64,000 bases of DNA from Bombus terrestris (Eukaryota > Arthropoda > Insecta > Hymenoptera > Apidae): NCBI RefSeq assembly GCF_910591885.1, contig NC_063279.1, forward strand, positions 2,914,001 through 2,978,000, written 5' to 3'. The translations under genes were made by a program, and so were the position numbers. The notes under the pieces were generated by a model that worked only from the letters and a program-made list of their open reading frames with translations, was not told the origin of the DNA and made no database searches. Numbering within the stretch: the stretch's first letter is position 1; every line of letters starts with the position of its first letter. Positions 48,561 to 59,450 of this stretch are shown piece by piece.

Positions 48561-51396
48561 AGCGTATTATGTGTACTAAATTGCCAACAGTGAGAATTGC
48601 AAGAATTGCTCGGACGAATTCACATTCGATGGTTCATGCACGAAACTTGGACTTTACGTCGATTCTATCTTTATACCATTTCAAGGAATGCTTAAAAATA
48701 AAGCTGCGCTCGCAGTTTTCATTTATGAGCTCTCCCACCCTGCGAGCACGCATTCCGCCCTACATACAATCGGCTCTATCTCACCTCGAAGTTTCAACTG
48801 GGAATCAAGTTGGAATTTACGGCCAGTTGGTCCAAGAATTATTTTTGCCTGTTGTATTCCGGACTTGCGTCGCGCTACGTATTCCATGGAACGCGCTGAA
48901 CCATGGATTCTCAAAGCAAGCGGCGTGCGAGCCTCGATAAGTCGCCGGTAACTCGAATCGAGGACTCGTAAGACCCGGCGGAAGTGCTCCTAAAAGAAGC
49001 GAAGCACGAACCGGATCGCCCCTCGAGACTCACATCATAATGTTATTGATTTTCCTTTCTTTTCTTTTCTTTTCTTCCTCGAGATGACGAACAGGTTCGT
49101 ACCGCAAAAAAAGGAAAAAAAGAAAAAAGGAAAAAGAATAATTCAGCCCTCTAACGTTTTACCGCGGTTGTTTCGTGTTTGTTCGTTTACACGCTATCGT
49201 TCGAAAAACTGAAACGTTATCTGGTTACAATGTTTCATCGTTAACCGAAGTTTCTTCGGTTTTTGGTAAAAGTGGTGAAATTGAACGAATATGAGATTTT
49301 AGCGATAACGAAGCTAGCAATGACGTTAAAAGAGCAAGAAGAGAAGTTGAAATTTGCGAAGCTGTTTTGAACGAGCAAACGTCATATTGGATTATTTGGA
49401 TCGATTTATGGGAATTTTTATATCGAAACTTTGCCAAGATGTAATATTTTTTCCTTCGAACAAATTTGTAGGAAATTCTACACAGAATCGGCAAACCGAA
49501 TAATTCCGTTTCTATCCTTTTTACCGATCGTCATAATCGTTGTTACCGATATCAAATTTTTTCACCCGATTTTGTCTCAATTTGTTGTTGCAAGCGAAAG
49601 ATATTTCTAAATATCTTAGGACAGAAGAAATTTCAATCAGAACCTTAAGTATCCTAATTCGAGATAAGTCTTGATCTTAAATAAGAAATTTCAAGCGACA
49701 ATAAAAAAATAATGGATTTTTCAAATAAATTGGATTAACGCGCGCAAGACACATTTGTTTCGACAAAAGATATTAATCGATGAATTTACAATAGTAAATG
49801 GAACGTTGTCCGTTTAATTCGTTTCTTTAGCCAAGAGAATTTGCGAGTCGTTGTAACCGGTTTTTTCTGCTTCTCTCGATCGAGCAAAATTCTCCGTGCT
49901 GTTCATATTTTACACGTTTACGGAATTAATAGTTTTAATCAGTGTGGGGCCCGCCGGAATTTTCGCGTTATTACACCGAGCCGCGAAATTACAAAGCTTG
50001 AGAAGCACTGCGCCGAAGAATGCGGTTCTTGCACTCCCAGCGGGCGGTTTCGTGAAAGATTTGGAGCACCTAGACGCATTCCCTTTGGTATTACGACGAA
50101 ACACGATCGATCCGGACTCTGGACGCTCGCCGAATATAATAAAACATCCTCCGAAACATCAGTAAAACGTATGTGTCCGCAAGAAAGAAAGAAAAAAAAA
50201 AAGAAACAAGTAGCATCTGTATAACGTCGTATTTCGAATGGACGTTACGATATGGCGTTACGCTGTTGGCGATCAAGAGTTTTATTCATCGTAAACTGTC
50301 GCGTACGGAATGCGTGCTTTTGATTTTACACGCAACAGCATATAACGTAAGAAGGACGTGTTGGATGAAGAAGATAAATAAAAAATTTGTGGAGATACAT
50401 AAAACATTATAAATGAAACTCTTACTTTAATGTACACTTAGTAGATAATATCGGTTGAAAATTATAGATAATATCGATTAGTATGAATAAACGAGCAATG
50501 ATCAAAGACGGATGAAAATTGAGCAAATGCAAGCATTCGAATATTTATCATAAAAATGCGTCTGTATATTTAAAGAGTACAGAAACTATCGATCAAGTAG
50601 TATAGTCGATTGATCGAATGATCAGACACGCCGAGTCTTACGTATTACTACGCTACCGAATATCTCGAGATGTTGCTTATAGCACGCGCGACACATATTC
50701 ATGAAAGTTGTTTTTACGAGTGTTGGAACACTTTTGTCAGCTACTGTTTGCCTGGTGAAATAAAGAAACGGTAGATGGAAGATTGCAACTAAGAGCAGCA
50801 GCTCGGCTGGTTTCATAATGCCACGTAGCCACGCGTCGTATCGTTGGGTCGCTAAAGCTCGGATCCACTTATCCAAAACTTGTCCGCGCCATTTCCTGCG
50901 AGTTTTGGCGTATGCCGCACACGTTTTCATTTGTAATTTGCCGCGACTCAAGCCCGTAGCTTTGTTCGTCTTCTGCGCGATGGAACGACCGGCTTATTAA
51001 ACCCGATCTTTCCTCGGGAATTTCAACAAAACACGTACTTTGGAATTGGCAACGACAAGCGGAGCACGGAACGACTGTACGTACGGGGCCAGGTTCCGCC
51101 GGAAGAACATTGTTACGTGCTTCATTGGCAACTTTCATGGTTCTGTCGTGGAAATTTGTCGCGAGCAAGAGAAGATTGATCTCGGTGAATTAGTTTCGAG
51201 TTTTTGATGAGTTCAGAAGGGACGTGGAACTGTTTTGGAGCGAGGTGCTAAGCAACGGAGAATAAATGAACGAAGACGTTTGGTTGTATCGCTTCACGTC
51301 GATTAGATTTCTTTGACGATGCTAATTAACGTTCGATGATACGTCAACGAGAAGAGGAGAAGCGTCCGAGCCTGGGGCTTTTTACGTTGCGCTGTA
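48561..51396. other. 2.8 kb non-coding stretch, partly GC-rich
   Basis: A TTTTC repeat lies at about 49050-49078. GC-richer blocks lie at 48700-49030, 49930-50130 and 50640-51170. They contain frames up to 131 codons on both strands, none recognised; a minus frame at 50622-50951 includes a hydrophobic run ELLLLVAIFHLPFLYF but overlaps other frames. Nothing firm. Confidence 0.4.
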
Positions 51397-51400
51397 TTAA

Positions 51401-51721
51401 CCCTTTGCACTTGGAATTTTATTTCAATTTCGTTAGCAGCAGCTGCCAACGCTTTCAAATGTTTTATTTGAAATTTACTTGAATTAAATAAAGGATGAAA
51501 GAAATTCATTTAAATAGCAGTTTTATTCACACTATTGTTGTATTTTGTAATTTTTCAGTGTATGATATATCTTGAAACAATTTCCAGGATGCAATTCTGC
51601 TTTTCTTCCGCACGTTTTACAAAAAAAGGTGGACATGAAAGAATGTCGAGTGGAACTCGACAAAGGAGCTCCTGAGATAAAAACTGACGTCGAGTCACAC
51701 TCGACAGAGGAGTGCAAACGG
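51401..51721 (-). mobile_element. piggyBac-like element, internally deleted, 321 bp
   Basis: TTAA flanks both ends (51397-51400 and 51722-51725). Terminal inverted repeats are CCCTTTGCACTT at the left and, as complement, CCGTTTGCACTC at the right. Two subterminal hairpins of the form GTCGAGTNNNACTCGAC lie at 51645-51661 and 51689-51705. The minus strand retains the last codons of a transposase followed by AATAAA about 10 bp after the stop. TTAA duplication and CCC/CCG ends are diagnostic for piggyBac elements (family knowledge). Most of the coding region is missing, so it cannot be autonomous. Confidence 0.85.
51532..51639 (-). pseudogene. C-terminal fragment of a piggyBac-like transposase
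   Basis: On the minus strand about 35 codons end at TAG (51532-51534). They contain FFCKTCGRKAELHPGNCF followed by KIYHTLKNY. The C-x2-C ... C-F-x2-YHT pattern is the end of the cysteine-rich domain that closes piggyBac-type (PGBD) transposases (family knowledge). The frame continues upstream into the hairpin-bearing 5' end, so the deletion junction is near 51640. The DDD catalytic core is absent. Confidence 0.75.
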
Positions 51722-51725
51722 TTAA

Positions 51726-53735
51726 GGCCATTTAAGAATTTTGTTATTATCCAGGTAAATCGTTACACAGGCTTCGAGTATGTCAATTTAGGATAAATTA
51801 CATTGGTTAAGCTTATTCTTTCAATTAATTTTTTCTCGAAAATACAAACAAGTATAGCTTATAAGTAATAGTAAATAGATAGAAGTTTGAGTTTTGACAA
51901 AGGTCATAGAATAAGTTGGAGCGAACGATGAATATATTATATTTTCTAGACAGTAAAATGCGAAGTAAACTTGTAGGCGGATCTATCGACTGCATCGTTG
52001 ATTTTTAACGAAGGAACATCGCAATTAGGATCAGGCTGGCTTTATACATCACGTTGTTTGACACGTTGCGTGCGATGCAAGTGACCGATAAACTCGAGTA
52101 AACTTTCACCTTAGACTACCGTTTTATTATTAATTCTAATAGCAACGTCATTCTCTTCATATCATAGTGAATGTTTAATGGAAAAGCAGAATAAATGGTT
52201 GTAAAATTTTCAGTGATAAATTGCACACATTTCCAGATATATTTTCTCAATTCGGTATGTTGAACATTTTATTTTATTTTTGCAAATATTATTTTTACCA
52301 GCATTTTTTTTTTTTTTTTAAAATAATTCCATGTAAAATTCACTCGACGTTGAACGCAATATAATTCGATTTATTATACAACTGGTCGTTACAAAAATGT
52401 TTGTTAAAAATACAATTACATCTCTATGCGTAGTAAAAAATAATAATCTCGTTAAAAGACAAACGCGTTAAACAGAAGCGAAAGGAGAATCAAGATCTTG
52501 AACACGCAAAGTGTGGCAAGAAAAATCGTGTTTGCTAAAATTGTTGAATTTTTAATATACACAATGTATTTTCACGAAAATACTCCAATACTTTTCCATC
52601 ATCTTCTACGCCGCACTAATGGATACTGCATATTTTAATTCGAAATTCCTCCATTCGTGTTCACCGTTTTAATATGTACCTCTTCTCTCTTGTGTATATT
52701 CTTCTCCCCTCTTGTTTCCTTTTTTTTTGCGCGTTTTCTTTTTTTTTCTTTTCCTTTTTCACTTTCGTAAAATGTATTTTCATTCGTACAGTCTCTGTCC
52801 GACTCGGAACGTTTTTCTCTCGTACAAATGAAAAAGCAACGTTTCGCGTGTGACAAACAAGAAGAAGGCGAAATTGGAAAAGCAATCTTAGTAACGGCGT
52901 TCTAAAGCCACTTATGTATTTCTTTTTCCCGGGGCCCTTCAATTACATTACGCGAATTGCATCCGCCGCCTATTAGTAGATTGCCTGCAAATTGACCGAC
53001 CCTCCGTTGTTTCTCACGGGATCCTTAAAAATCGTTGAATCTTTATTACATGGAAACTTTGAAATCGTTACTGCGCGCTTTTATTATGTGTAAAGCTGGT
53101 GCCGGATTAAACCGATTCCATCGAATTACTATTATACCAAATTAAATTCAATCGTCGAACTTGAAGGGGAGAAGCGTTGAAAGGGTTGCTCCAATTATTA
53201 AATAATTTTATTACGTTAATGAAATTAGAATCCATAAACGATACACAAGGTGAATTTAGTATAATTATATTGTAATATCGATAATTAGATCGATTGGATA
53301 ACGGATTAAATATTTTTCAAGTATCGTTCAGGCACCAATGTTCCACTACCCTAATAAAAGTAGTCGTAATAAAAGTTATTACTATACTTCGTAGCATTCG
53401 CTCAGTAGACGACTTGGTTAAGCCCTTAACCTACAGTATCGTGCGAAGGACGTGATACATCGATGTCATTGATTTATTATTTACTTCAAGATGATAAATC
53501 TTTCCTGTTCAATGAACAACTGATAGCAATTATTCATGAAACATGTTGCAAAATAAAATTAGTCCTACCTTACACGTGCATTTATATATCAAAAGACACG
53601 TGCGATTTGCACAACTTCGAACGTTTAGCCAAACCGTGAAATGGCTCGACGTGTGACCGACCATGTTGTTGCTTATGGCATGCGCTATTGCAACTTAAAT
53701 CGTAAGGCAAAAGTTTAAGGGAACCTTAGACACGT
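51726..53735. other. 2 kb AT-rich non-coding stretch
   Basis: T runs at about 52304-52319 and 52716-52765. No gene or recognised repeat. Confidence 0.45.
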
Positions 53736-53935
53736 GTACTTCTTACGATATGAGGTGGATAGATCGGTGATAGGTACTGCTGGTGTATACGACTTTTGTC
53801 TTCATCCGGGTTTCCTTCTTCTGAGTTAGGAACTGTGCAAAAAACCGGACTGTGAGTGCCGGGATTCGAATCTGCTGTTGAACGTTCGTAACCAACTGCG
53901 CTAACCACAGCTCTACCGTCATCCGGTGGAGGATG
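53736..53935 (-). repeat. tRNA-like / SINE-like segment
   Basis: On the minus strand TAGCGCAGTTGG (complement of 53892-53903) matches the pol III A box. GATTCGAATCC (complement of 53862-53872) matches the B box with one change. GCTGTGG before the A box can pair with TCACAGT after the B box as an acceptor stem. The A-to-B spacing is about 12 bp shorter than in a normal tRNA, so the anticodon arm is largely missing and this is not a functional tRNA. About 100 bp of unrelated sequence follows. Boundaries are approximate and no target duplication was found. Confidence 0.38.
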
Positions 53936-55043
53936 GGGTCTTTGTGTAGCAAGCCACGGGATAGAAACCGTTGGAAAGTTTTGCTGTGGAGTGCCGCTAC
54001 AGATATATAGTCAGTGAGAAAAATAAATGGAAAAATAGTGGGAAAATATGTATCAACTGTGAGTTTCTTTGTAATACTGTCTTACCCACCTCCACCACCT
54101 GTTCACCTATTTTTATCCTCATACGTATGTCCCATATATCTAACCACAAACCTGATCCATGACAGCTGGCAGATTCACGAAATCGCTGGAACGCTGCCTT
54201 TCGTCGCGTCGGCTTAGTTATGCCGGTGGCCGATTGCGAATCCGTCTTCAGGTATCGTGCAACATGCACGCTGTCGATACACGGGCAAGGGGTGTGCATA
54301 ATTTCAAGCACGGCAAGTGGAGCCCCGCGGCCCCCCTACAGCTCGAATCCGATTCTGTGGTCAGCTTATTCAAGCTTTGGTCGCGCAATTGGAGACGGAT
54401 TGGACGTGCCGGCTGCTGACAAGGAACTCTGATAATAGAGGCAAGCTTCAGAGGAACTGGAATGTACAGTACACTGTCTGTTCAGAGGGAAATTCGGTAT
54501 TGACGTAATTAGACTACATGCTAGCAGACGTTCCACATGCCGTGACACCATCCGTTCCCAAACCCCCACCCAACACCCGTAGATCGTGCAGCGCCGCTCC
54601 GCGCCGCGCCGCCTGGGATTTAATACCGGCTAACTCATATCTCGGGGGCAGCTGGCTTGTCCGTAATTTCATCCTTTGAAAATTAAATTAATCATCGATC
54701 CGTGTCCCCTCCATTATTTGCCGCTAGCCCCGGCTTCTCGCGTTTCGCTATTATCCGGTCACGTATTTAACAGGCATCACCTAACAATTTGCATTCGACC
54801 ACGACTGTTTGTGGGATTGTAAAATTGTTGGAAATTGTCAATGCACTGCTACGAAATGTCAACTGGTTGAATCGTTCGATTCTGAAGCTGCGGCATAAGT
54901 CATGTTCCTCACAGTGTGTATCAATCGTACACTTGAAAATGATATTCGAAGCGTGCGTGCATTATTGTTGTTCAGCAACTTGCAGGAATTTTCAGCGGCT
55001 CTTCCTTTATTCGATTAAGTGCAATCTACTTGGACTTTCGCAG
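53936..55043. other. non-coding stretch with GC-rich island
   Basis: From about 54150 to 54780 the sequence is GC-rich, peaking at CGCCGCTCCGCGCCGCGCCG near 54590. A homeodomain-rich AT segment (AATTAAATTAATCATCGATC) follows at about 54680. Open frames up to 86 codons overlap on both strands and look like composition effects. Confidence 0.4.
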
Positions 55044-55328
55044 TTAGTCGCCGAAATAAGTATATAGGAACACTCATATTACACGCAGAAATGATATAAA
55101 AATAGTTTCATATTCATTTGATATGTGATTTACAAGATATTCATAGATACATATTGCACGTGTCTCAGCTCTCTTTTTGTCTCACCATCTTCTCACCACT
55201 ATGCGTACGGACCAGTTGCATTCTTCTGTTTTACGAGACGCTGCGCACGCACGTACTCCCACACACACTCATACTCATATATGTGTAACACTACACGCGA
55301 CTAATCCGGTGTAGCATACAAAATTACA
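55044..55328 (-). repeat. LTR-like repeat, longer copy
   Basis: Reverse-complement homologue of 30607-30834, with about 65 extra bases in the middle. Conserved words include TTTTACGAGACGCTGCGCAC and ATACTCATATATGTG. On the minus strand it begins TGTAATTTTGTATGC and leads into TTTCGGCGACTAAC, which resembles sequence after a 5' LTR. No matching target duplication, so the LTR interpretation is tentative. Confidence 0.5.
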
Positions 55329-58300
55329 TATATTTGGATAGTTCTTTCTGGACGGTGCAGAGGAACCTCAGTGGGGTTCCTTAGCGGGTGGAGCTAATTT
55401 GTTTTCAAAAATTATGCGATATTGTCGGGTGATGCTTCGGAGAATCCTCTCAAAGGAGCAATTCGCTAAGAACCGAAGAAGGAGGAATAATTTGTCCCGT
55501 GCAACTTCCTCTGTATGAAACAGACATTTTTCCTAAAATATAGCGATTTATGTTCGCGCGATACTATAAAGCAGCTACGTTAAGATAAATAAATCTAAAA
55601 ATCTTCAGTTAAACGTCATAGGGACTCTATAGAGAATATCTCGTGGTCCCCCAGATGGTCGCAACCCACAAGTTGAACACCCGAGTGCCAGACTAATTGT
55701 TAAGCTGGCAACTTGAGACTGGTCAGTCTGGTTTTATTTCAAACAGAGAGGAGTGAGTAATTCTTGAAACGTCCAGACAGACGGTCCTAGTAAGGCTAAG
55801 GACTTCGTTTGAACCTCGCGGTTTGATGAGTTTGGAAGAGTCTGGGTGAGGCTTCGATGAGTTGGAAAGTAAATTGATTGTCGCGTCGATGGAGCCAGCG
55901 GTGCGGAGAGACGCGGAATTGATCACTGTTAAGTGGGTTTTACGAACTAATAATTGTCTCTTTTCTTCTTTCGATGATTGGCTGTGGCGAGTGTAGCGTT
56001 ACGATACGTTTTATGACGACTTTGTTGGAAAAATCGAATAGTTCTGTTCAGTTGTTCGAGCAAGTGTAAGCAGTTTCAAATTTTCAAGATACTGTAAATC
56101 GTACGATACGATCGTCAAAGTACACTTAACGCGCAACTCGTGTGAACCAAGGAAGAGTGATTCAAACTCAGCCTTGAGTTCTGATTCCTGTTTCGAGGCT
56201 GCATCTTCGCATCTCACGAGGACCCTTTGAGCCTCCGCGGTCCGAGTAGCATCCGACATCTTGTATCTACTGAATTCATATTCGATAAATTAGCTTCAGA
56301 AATTGTTCGCAATTTTTCACCATCTTTTATGATACTTTTAAACATAATTTTATTCCTTTCCCGTTTGACATTTTAATCGAACGTATTGATTAAACATCAA
56401 TTAATGGTCGTCCTTCTGCTTCTCGTAAGAGATTTGACAAATAGCATATTTAAATAAAGAACTACTCCTTCTATCGTTCTTTATATTTTTAAAGACGTGT
56501 TCGAGAATCATTTCTATCAGACGAACAGAGTGTCGTTGCAGTTCTCTTCGAAGGAAACACACGACGAATCGCGAACATGGAGGTGGAAAGAAAAATTATA
56601 AAAATTGTAGCAGACGGCGACCAAATACGGCGACGTTATCCTACTAAAAGCCGCTGCCAATAACAGTTCTCGTTACGCGGACTTTCTGAACTTTCAGACT
56701 GGACCTGTCAGGCCGTATATCAAGCCACGAATCGCGATCAATTATGTTCACGCGAGGATGCTCGCTCTTCTCAACTAATCCGGCACACAGACTGTCGCGT
56801 CGTCCTTGTCGCGCCAATTAGTCTACATTTATGGCGGTAGAAAGCAACAGGAGGTCTTGATTACAGGATAATCGGTTGCTACGTTCTCTATTAGGTTTCA
56901 TGCGTTGCTGTACTAAACTCGTCGACTAAAACGGATAGCAGATTCACCTTCACTGAAGATTCTCTGTATATGTATACGTCTAACAAGAGAATAGTTTCAC
57001 GAGCTACGAACAATGGTATTAAAATAGTTGAGAGTAGTTGGCAAGATTCATGACTGACTCGTTTCAGCGAAATTGATGATTTTATTACTGGAATGCAGGA
57101 TTTACCGTCGTACCAATAATTTTCAAGTGGATATTAGTGTTCGATTTTGGCGACTTTTACACGAGACGGGGCCTTTATCAGATATGAAAGGAACTAAAGT
57201 AGAGAAATATTCGAGGGAAAAAGAATTTTTCATTCGTCCGAGGAAACGATTAATATCATGTTTAAATTGGCAATAAATTGAAAGAATTGAAGGAAGAAAA
57301 GGACAACGTCACGTTGCCTATGAATAGCAGTTGTAATGCATTTTATTGATATTGTTAATTAATTACGAATTTATAGCGTGTTCGGTAAAGAGGCTCGAGC
57401 TCTTTTCAATTCTTTTCTGTTTTATTTACTCAAATTGCTGGAAAATTAAACCGATTACTCGCAAAAGGATAGAACTAAAACTTTGATGCAATCGAATGAA
57501 ATAAATATATTTAGAAATATTGGAATATGTTAAACGAAATAGACATTGCATCGGAGGTAACGAAAAACGAAATTAAAAGAGTTGAACGACAATTCCAAAG
57601 CAGTTAAGGCAAACGACGGTAGACGTTACGATTCTGTGGTATATTAAAATGAGACATTTTCGCCATGTTGCGAATAACAGAAGCGGAACGAAAATAGCGA
57701 GTTCCTTGTCCGGACGAGATCGATCGTGATTATATAATTTCGGATTGAAAATAATAGCAGATTCAGGCAGCGTACCTGATTGCGGATACTTAGCTCGTGC
57801 TTCAAATTGCACGGTATCTCGTTACTCTAAAACCAAGAACGCCGTTCCAATTTAGGAAACCGTTCGAATTAAGGTCGTTTGCCTGCCATTTACGTAACCA
57901 AGTCGTACTTCTTGTCACGTGAACCTCTGTCACGCGGACGCAGGGATCGAGTTTTAGAAACGCACGTGAATGGAAAACAGTAACGCGGAGAAGTGACGTT
58001 ACGTAAGTTTCGAACAAGAATATATGACTGCCGCGTTAATTGATTAATATCAAATTAAATAATTATGTAACGTATTCAATCATAATACATTCAGTCGTAA
58101 TTTCCATCATCTATATTCGATGATATTTATGGAATATCGATTTGTAATCTTTTTATGATTCAGAGAAGTTGGAAATTTGTTACTTTGTTCACTTATTAAG
58201 TTTCGGTACATTGGTTAGGCATTAAATTAATTAAAAATAGTATTTTATATATTCTTTAATACGTAGATAATAAGAAATCGTGGAAATTTTTCTTTCCTAT

Positions 58301-59385
58301 AATAATTACACTACGTATATTTTAATTGTGTGAGAATTTATGAAACAATACCTTTTACTAATATATATTATAATAATATTGCGTACAAAAATATATTTCC
58401 GTTGGATCTTACTAAATCGATTTACTAAATCGATTATCGGAACGATCGTTAAAATCTAATTTCTCCTGGTTATTTTGAGATACGCCGACATACATAGAAA
58501 AATAGGCCGACGCGCTACGGAAAGAAACACGAATAATAAAGAAACGCAAAGACAAAATTACCGAAACAGCGAGAGAAATATCGCACGGCACTCCCGGTTC
58601 ATCTTTGAAATCGTTCCGAAACTTGACGATTTCTTTCCAGCGATTAATCCAGAATTCATTATCCGGGAACCGTCGTCACGCTGGAACGATTTCCATTATC
58701 GTTCATGGAAAAAGTCGGTTTTATACATTTTCTAAAATGATTTTCCATTACACGGCCGTAAGTCCGCGGTATTATTTCGGTTTTCCTGGCGGCGCATTCC
58801 GCGTGCCGCTTCACTTTCTCGACATCTTTACGCCGCGACCGGCAGAAAACCGACAAAACCAAATGCGCCACGTAATGCAGCGTCCAACGACTTTGAAATC
58901 TCTTTCGTTTCCTCTTTTCTCTCCATCTTTCTCTTCTCTCTTCCTAACGCCTCGTCGTTTACCGTTGGCTTAAAGAAAAATTCATTCTCCCACGATCCTC
59001 CGCAATTACCTAGAAAATTGCGCGATTTTTAAAACGGACCATCGCGCGTATTTATTTTCCTGTTCTCTTTCTTTCTTTTTTCCCTCCTTTCACCGACGCA
59101 TCCGCGTATTTTACTATTTCCAATTGAGACCTTGGCTACGATACTAGTGGAGAAAATTGGCAAACTGTGTCTATCCAAAGCGATAAATTTTCTATGCGTG
59201 TAACGCGACCGATATAACTCGCTGGTCGCTTATTGAGAATCGAAAAACTAGCTTTACGAATTGAGAAAATATCACATGATAAATCTACTCACTCGTGTAA
59301 TGAATACCACAACAGGACGAATTTATGTTACGATCCAATATTTAATAACGCGAAATGTATCTAATTAGAAAGATTTAGTTACATC
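55329..59385. other. 4 kb non-coding stretch with one coding-like minus-strand frame
   Basis: A minus frame at 56011-56259 begins with a true ATG (MSDATRTAEAQRVLVRCEDA) and is charged and helix-prone for about 45 codons. A second minus frame lies at 55723-55926. The rest is unremarkable apart from CT-rich sequence near 58910-58960 and 59065-59095. Confidence 0.4.
56011..56259 (-). other. unrecognised 82-codon minus-strand frame, coding-like
   Basis: It opens ATGTCGGATGC and has Glu/Lys/Arg/Ala-rich codons over its first 45 positions, unlike the Phe/Ile/Tyr/Ser-rich composition of most chance frames here. It lies about 700 bp upstream, on the same strand, of the LTR-like repeat at 55044-55328, so a retroelement gag fragment is conceivable. 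I do not recognise a family, and length alone is not significant. Confidence 0.2.
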
Positions 59386-59387
59386 TA

Positions 59388-59448
59388 TTGGATTGACAAC
59401 AAAGTGATTGCTGATAATCATTTAGTAATCATTTAGTTGCCAATCCAA
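59388..59448. mobile_element. 61-bp hairpin MITE, TTGGATTG-ended mariner family
   Basis: Left end TTGGATTGACAACAAAGTGA; right end is the complement of TTGGATTGGCAACTAAATGA. TA flanks at 59386-59387 and 59449-59450. Almost only the terminal repeats remain. Confidence 0.72.
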
Positions 59449-59450
59449 TA

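Noticed and set aside
48545..48940. 131-codon frame next to the higher-order repeat
   Set aside because: Starts inside the repeat array, overlaps frames on both strands and shows no motif.
50622..50951. Minus-strand 109-codon frame with one hydrophobic stretch
   Set aside because: Overlaps two other long frames in a GC-rich block. No signal peptide, domain or splice evidence.
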